Notes under the pieces: model-generated
Database searches by the model: none
Told to the model about the DNA's origin: nothing
Seen by the model: the letters and a program-made list of their open reading frames with translations, nothing else
Source of the DNA: Campylobacter showae CC57C
Lineage (GTDB): Bacteria > Campylobacterota > Campylobacteria > Campylobacterales > Campylobacteraceae
Direction of reading: 5' to 3'
Assembly (NCBI RefSeq): GCF_000344295.2
Contig: NZ_AOTD01000211.1
Span: 1-64,000 of the forward strand
DNA length: 64,000 nt
Translations under genes and position numbers: made by a program
Part shown: piece by piece, positions 61,612 through 64,000 of the stretch
Layout of the letters: every line of letters starts with the position of its first letter
Numbering within the stretch: position 1 is the stretch's first letter

Positions 61612-63657
61612 TTAGTAGGTGTATTTAAACTCTACGTAGTAGTTTCTTTCGTTTGCCGGACTATACTCGTAGATGCCGGTTTGGTTGTTTTTGCCTTGGT
61701 AGTCGTAGTATTTTTTGTTAAAGAGATTTTTTACGCCTCCTGTTATGCCAAACCCGTTTTTAAATTTATACGAAACGCCTGCGTCCACGATGCTGCGAGA
61801 GGAGATGTTGTCGTAGTTTACGTCCTTTTTCTTTGAGTAAAATTTATAGTCCGCAAACAGGTGCAAGTCGCTCACGATCTCGTAGTCCGCGCCGAATATA
61901 AATTTGTGTTTTGAAACGTAGGGCACCTCTTTGCCCGCGTTATCGCCTTTTTTGATCGTGGCGTTTACGTAGGCGTAGGACTGGCTCAAGATCAGCTTAT
62001 CAAAGAGATTTTGCCTGCTAAAAAACTCAAATCCGTAGCGTCTGGTTTTTGCGATGTTGTAGTATTTCCAAGCGTCTCCGTGGTTGGCTCCGAGCTCGGC
62101 ATAGGCTATCTCGTCGCTAGTATCGGTTAGAAACACGGTAGCGTTTACCGGCATGCTCGCGACGTGATCTTTTAGCCCGATCTCGTAGGTGTTAAATTTT
62201 TCCGATTTTAGGTCGTTAAATTTGTATTGCTTGGTCACCTGATCTTTGTCGGTTAGCTGAGAAGGCGAGGGCGAGATGTAGCCGCGCTCAAATTTAAAAT
62301 ATACGTTTCCGGTGTCGGAGTATCTGAAATTCGGCGTAAACTCAAACGCGTGGTTGTCGATATCTCTGCCGTCGCCTATGGCGTTGTAGCTAGTCGTCGG
62401 AGGAAAAGGTATGCCGTTTCTAAAGCCCTTCATGTCTGAAACCCTGCTAGCCTCGTACTGCGCGCGCTCAAATCTATACCCAAAGCTTAGATCAAAAAGC
62501 TGCGTAAATTTATGCTTTTCCATAAAATAAAGCGCGTGAGTGGTCTTTTGTAGATCAAGCGTCGTATCGTGCTTTAGGCTTATCACGGGCGATGTTTTTA
62601 CCTCGTAGTGCGACTCTCTATCGCCCTTGTTTTGTTCGTAGTCGTAGCCGAAGATAAACTCGCCGCTGCCGTAGTCAAGCTTGTTTTTAAAATTTACGCC
62701 GTATTTTTTATCGCCGAAAAGCCCTTGCGACGGATAGCGCACGCCACGAGCCGACTCGGTAGATGAGGTTTTGATTTTGATTTTTTGATAATACGGCATC
62801 AAATTTACCGAGTAAAAGTCGTTAAATTTACCCTCGTAAACGGCGCTAATGTCGATTTTTTCGTTTTCAAAGAGCTTTGTTAGGCCGTTATTGGCGTTTT
62901 GTCTGCGGTTTTGCGAAACTTGATCCTGGGTTAGGGTACCCGGATCGTTCCTTTTTGATTTAAATACGCTAGGCGTCAAATTTAGCGAGTGGGAGTCGTT
63001 AAATTTGTAGTTTAGTCCGCCGCTTAGGTAGTATCCGCGCTCCTTGTAGTCGTGTCTGTAGCCTTTTTGACCGAACGCTTTGCCGCTAAATTTTAAAAAC
63101 AGATCCTCGCTCACATTTCCGCCAACGGTGGCTGCGGCGTCGCGGTAGCTATACGAGCCTATCTTGGAGCTCACGTTTGCGAAAAAATCTCGCGGCTTTT
63201 GCTTGGTGATGATATTTACCACGCCGCCTCTAGTGCCGCTACCGTAGAGCACGGCTCCGCCTCCTGGCATCACTTCGACCTGCTCGATGTCCTCGATCGC
63301 GATCATCTCAAGCGGTATGATGCCGTGCGCCGCATCGACCATATTTATCGGTACTCCGTTTAGCATGATTTTTACGGCTATAGTTGGCGTCGCGCCGTCT
63401 CCGCGCATACCTTGTCCGCGCATATCTATGTTTTCGCCTAGGCTTGAGGTGCTGACGAAATCGACGCTAGGGATCTTTTCTACGAGTTCTTTTACCGAGC
63501 GGTAGCCGTAGGCCTCGATGTCTGCTTTGGTTACGACGAATATATTTCTAGTCTCGTCTTTTAGCGCGCTTTCAAAACCCGTCGCCGTTACTATGGCGGC
63601 GTCAAGCGTGATGTTTTGGGTTTGCGCGTTTAGGCTCGCGGCTGCTACTAGCGACAA
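61612..63657 (-). CDS. TonB-dependent outer-membrane receptor 2 (N-terminus in doubt)
   Basis: 681 residues from a TTG at 63657, the only in-frame start. Plug: D-A-A-I-V-T-A-T-G-F-E-S-A, N-I-D-M-R-G-Q-G-M-R-G and G-G-G-A-V-L-Y-G-S-G-T-R-G-G-V. Barrel ends E-R-N-Y-Y-V-E-F-K-Y-T-Y, almost the same end as receptor 1, its paralogue. From the TTG the signal peptide has no basic head. Upstream in the same frame lies K-K-R-L-G-A-Q-G-G-K-F-I-L-L, a perfect head, but it is cut from the ATG at 63716 by one missing base in an A6 run (63686-63691). Switched off, mis-read or re-started. Confidence 0.82.
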   Translation of the reverse strand: MSLVAAASLNAQTQNITLDAAIVTATGFESALKDETRNIFVVTKADIEAYGYRSVKELVEKIPSVDFVSTSSLGENIDMRGQGMRGDGATPTIAVKIMLNGVPINMVDAAHGIIPLEMIAIEDIEQVEVMPGGGAVLYGSGTRGGVVNIITKQKPRDFFANVSSKIGSYSYRDAAATVGGNVSEDLFLKFSGKAFGQKGYRHDYKERGYYLSGGLNYKFNDSHSLNLTPSVFKSKRNDPGTLTQDQVSQNRRQNANNGLTKLFENEKIDISAVYEGKFNDFYSVNLMPYYQKIKIKTSSTESARGVRYPSQGLFGDKKYGVNFKNKLDYGSGEFIFGYDYEQNKGDRESHYEVKTSPVISLKHDTTLDLQKTTHALYFMEKHKFTQLFDLSFGYRFERAQYEASRVSDMKGFRNGIPFPPTTSYNAIGDGRDIDNHAFEFTPNFRYSDTGNVYFKFERGYISPSPSQLTDKDQVTKQYKFNDLKSEKFNTYEIGLKDHVASMPVNATVFLTDTSDEIAYAELGANHGDAWKYYNIAKTRRYGFEFFSRQNLFDKLILSQSYAYVNATIKKGDNAGKEVPYVSKHKFIFGADYEIVSDLHLFADYKFYSKKKDVNYDNISSRSIVDAGVSYKFKNGFGITGGVKNLFNKKYYDYQGKNNQTGIYEYSPANERNYYVEFKYTY

Positions 63658-63717
63658 AAGTATAAATTTGCCGCCTTGCGCGCCTAATCTTTTTTGCTTA
63701 TTTTGACTCCCTTCATT

Positions 63718-63739
63718 TTATCATAATTAATAATGATAA
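63718..63739 (-). promoter_or_regulatory. Fur-box-like palindrome before receptor 2
   Basis: TTATCAT, eight A/T bases, then ATGATAA: an inverted repeat of Fur type, directly upstream of the ATG at 63716. AT-rich repeats follow to about 63800. Iron repression would fit the neighbourhood. Confidence 0.5.
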
Positions 63740-64000
63740 AAAGTTCCGTTATTCTACTATTTTTGGTATTAATTAATAATAAAAATCAATTCTTATAATT
63801 TTGATTTACGATTATAGCTACGCTCGCGAGATTTTAGATTTAATTTTAAGGAGTATGTTGCGCGTTTAAATCGTGAAATTTAAAGGCCGAATTTGAAAGG
63901 TTTTAAAATAAATTTGAAGTGGAGTAAAATTTAAGAGTTAAATTTGATATAGAAGCAAGCTAAATGCGATCCCGCTAAAGAGGCGCAAGGGGGATTTATC

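Overview
The window is chromosomal DNA of a Campylobacter, most like the oral hydrogen- and formate-using group (C. showae, C. rectus, C. curvus type). This rests on gene content: an epsilon-type napAGHBFLD operon, a Wolinella-like frdCAB operon, two major-outer-membrane-protein porins, a tmRNA tag of Campylobacter type (ANNVNYAPAYAKAA), C4-dicarboxylate carriers, and intergenic DNA crowded with the word AAATTT. Species is inference.

Layout. 1-15.8 kb is core genome: end of a peptidase E gene whose catalytic Ser codon reads Arg, dcuC, a Cys-rich Sel1-repeat protein, pepT, a DUF6882-like protein, a dctA-type symporter, cyclophilin, YebC, a GNAT, copZ-copA (copA cut by an in-frame TAA), a TorD-like protein, lgt and frdCAB. 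16.06-27.46 kb is an 11.4-kb integrated element inserted in the 3' end of ssrA (tmRNA) and bounded by 19-bp direct repeats. It has a tyrosine integrase, AlpA-like regulators, a KilAC antirepressor, a frameshifted replication-type gene, a HTH repressor with operators, terminase-small-subunit-like and head-tail-like genes, a RelE/ParE-type toxin-antitoxin pair, a PemK/MazF-like toxin, several small coiled-coil proteins, a 1.4-kb repeat-rich non-coding region, and two plus-strand structured-RNA loci. I see no capsid, portal, large-terminase or tail genes, so it resembles a phage satellite more than a prophage.

27.4-37.1 kb: ssrA, an HPt protein, panB, a second Sel1/Hcp-like protein, ruvB, small lipoproteins, an AI-2E-family permease, an OprD-like porin and a ClbS/DfsB-like protein. 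37.7-44.5 kb: complete periplasmic nitrate reductase operon. 44.5-53 kb: small envelope genes, two MOMP porins flanking a cytochrome c, dps, a frameshifted pgi and galU. 53.2-63.7 kb: an iron/heme acquisition locus, all on the minus strand. exbB-exbD-TonB receptor-FecCD permease-ABC ATPase-binding protein-tonB-HutW/ChuW-like radical SAM-flavodoxin are tightly packed, with a second TonB receptor upstream. The gene set is what oxygen-independent heme uptake and breakdown would need.

The best candidates for something new are the satellite-like element with its structured RNAs and origin-like region, the anaerobic heme operon, and a pgi frameshift that falls on a prfB-like CTT-TAA-C site behind a Shine-Dalgarno-like stretch. 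Caution: five genes in 64 kb (pepE, copA, the element's Rep-like gene, pgi, receptor 2) carry lesions of one base each. Some could be assembly errors, so read-level checking should come first.
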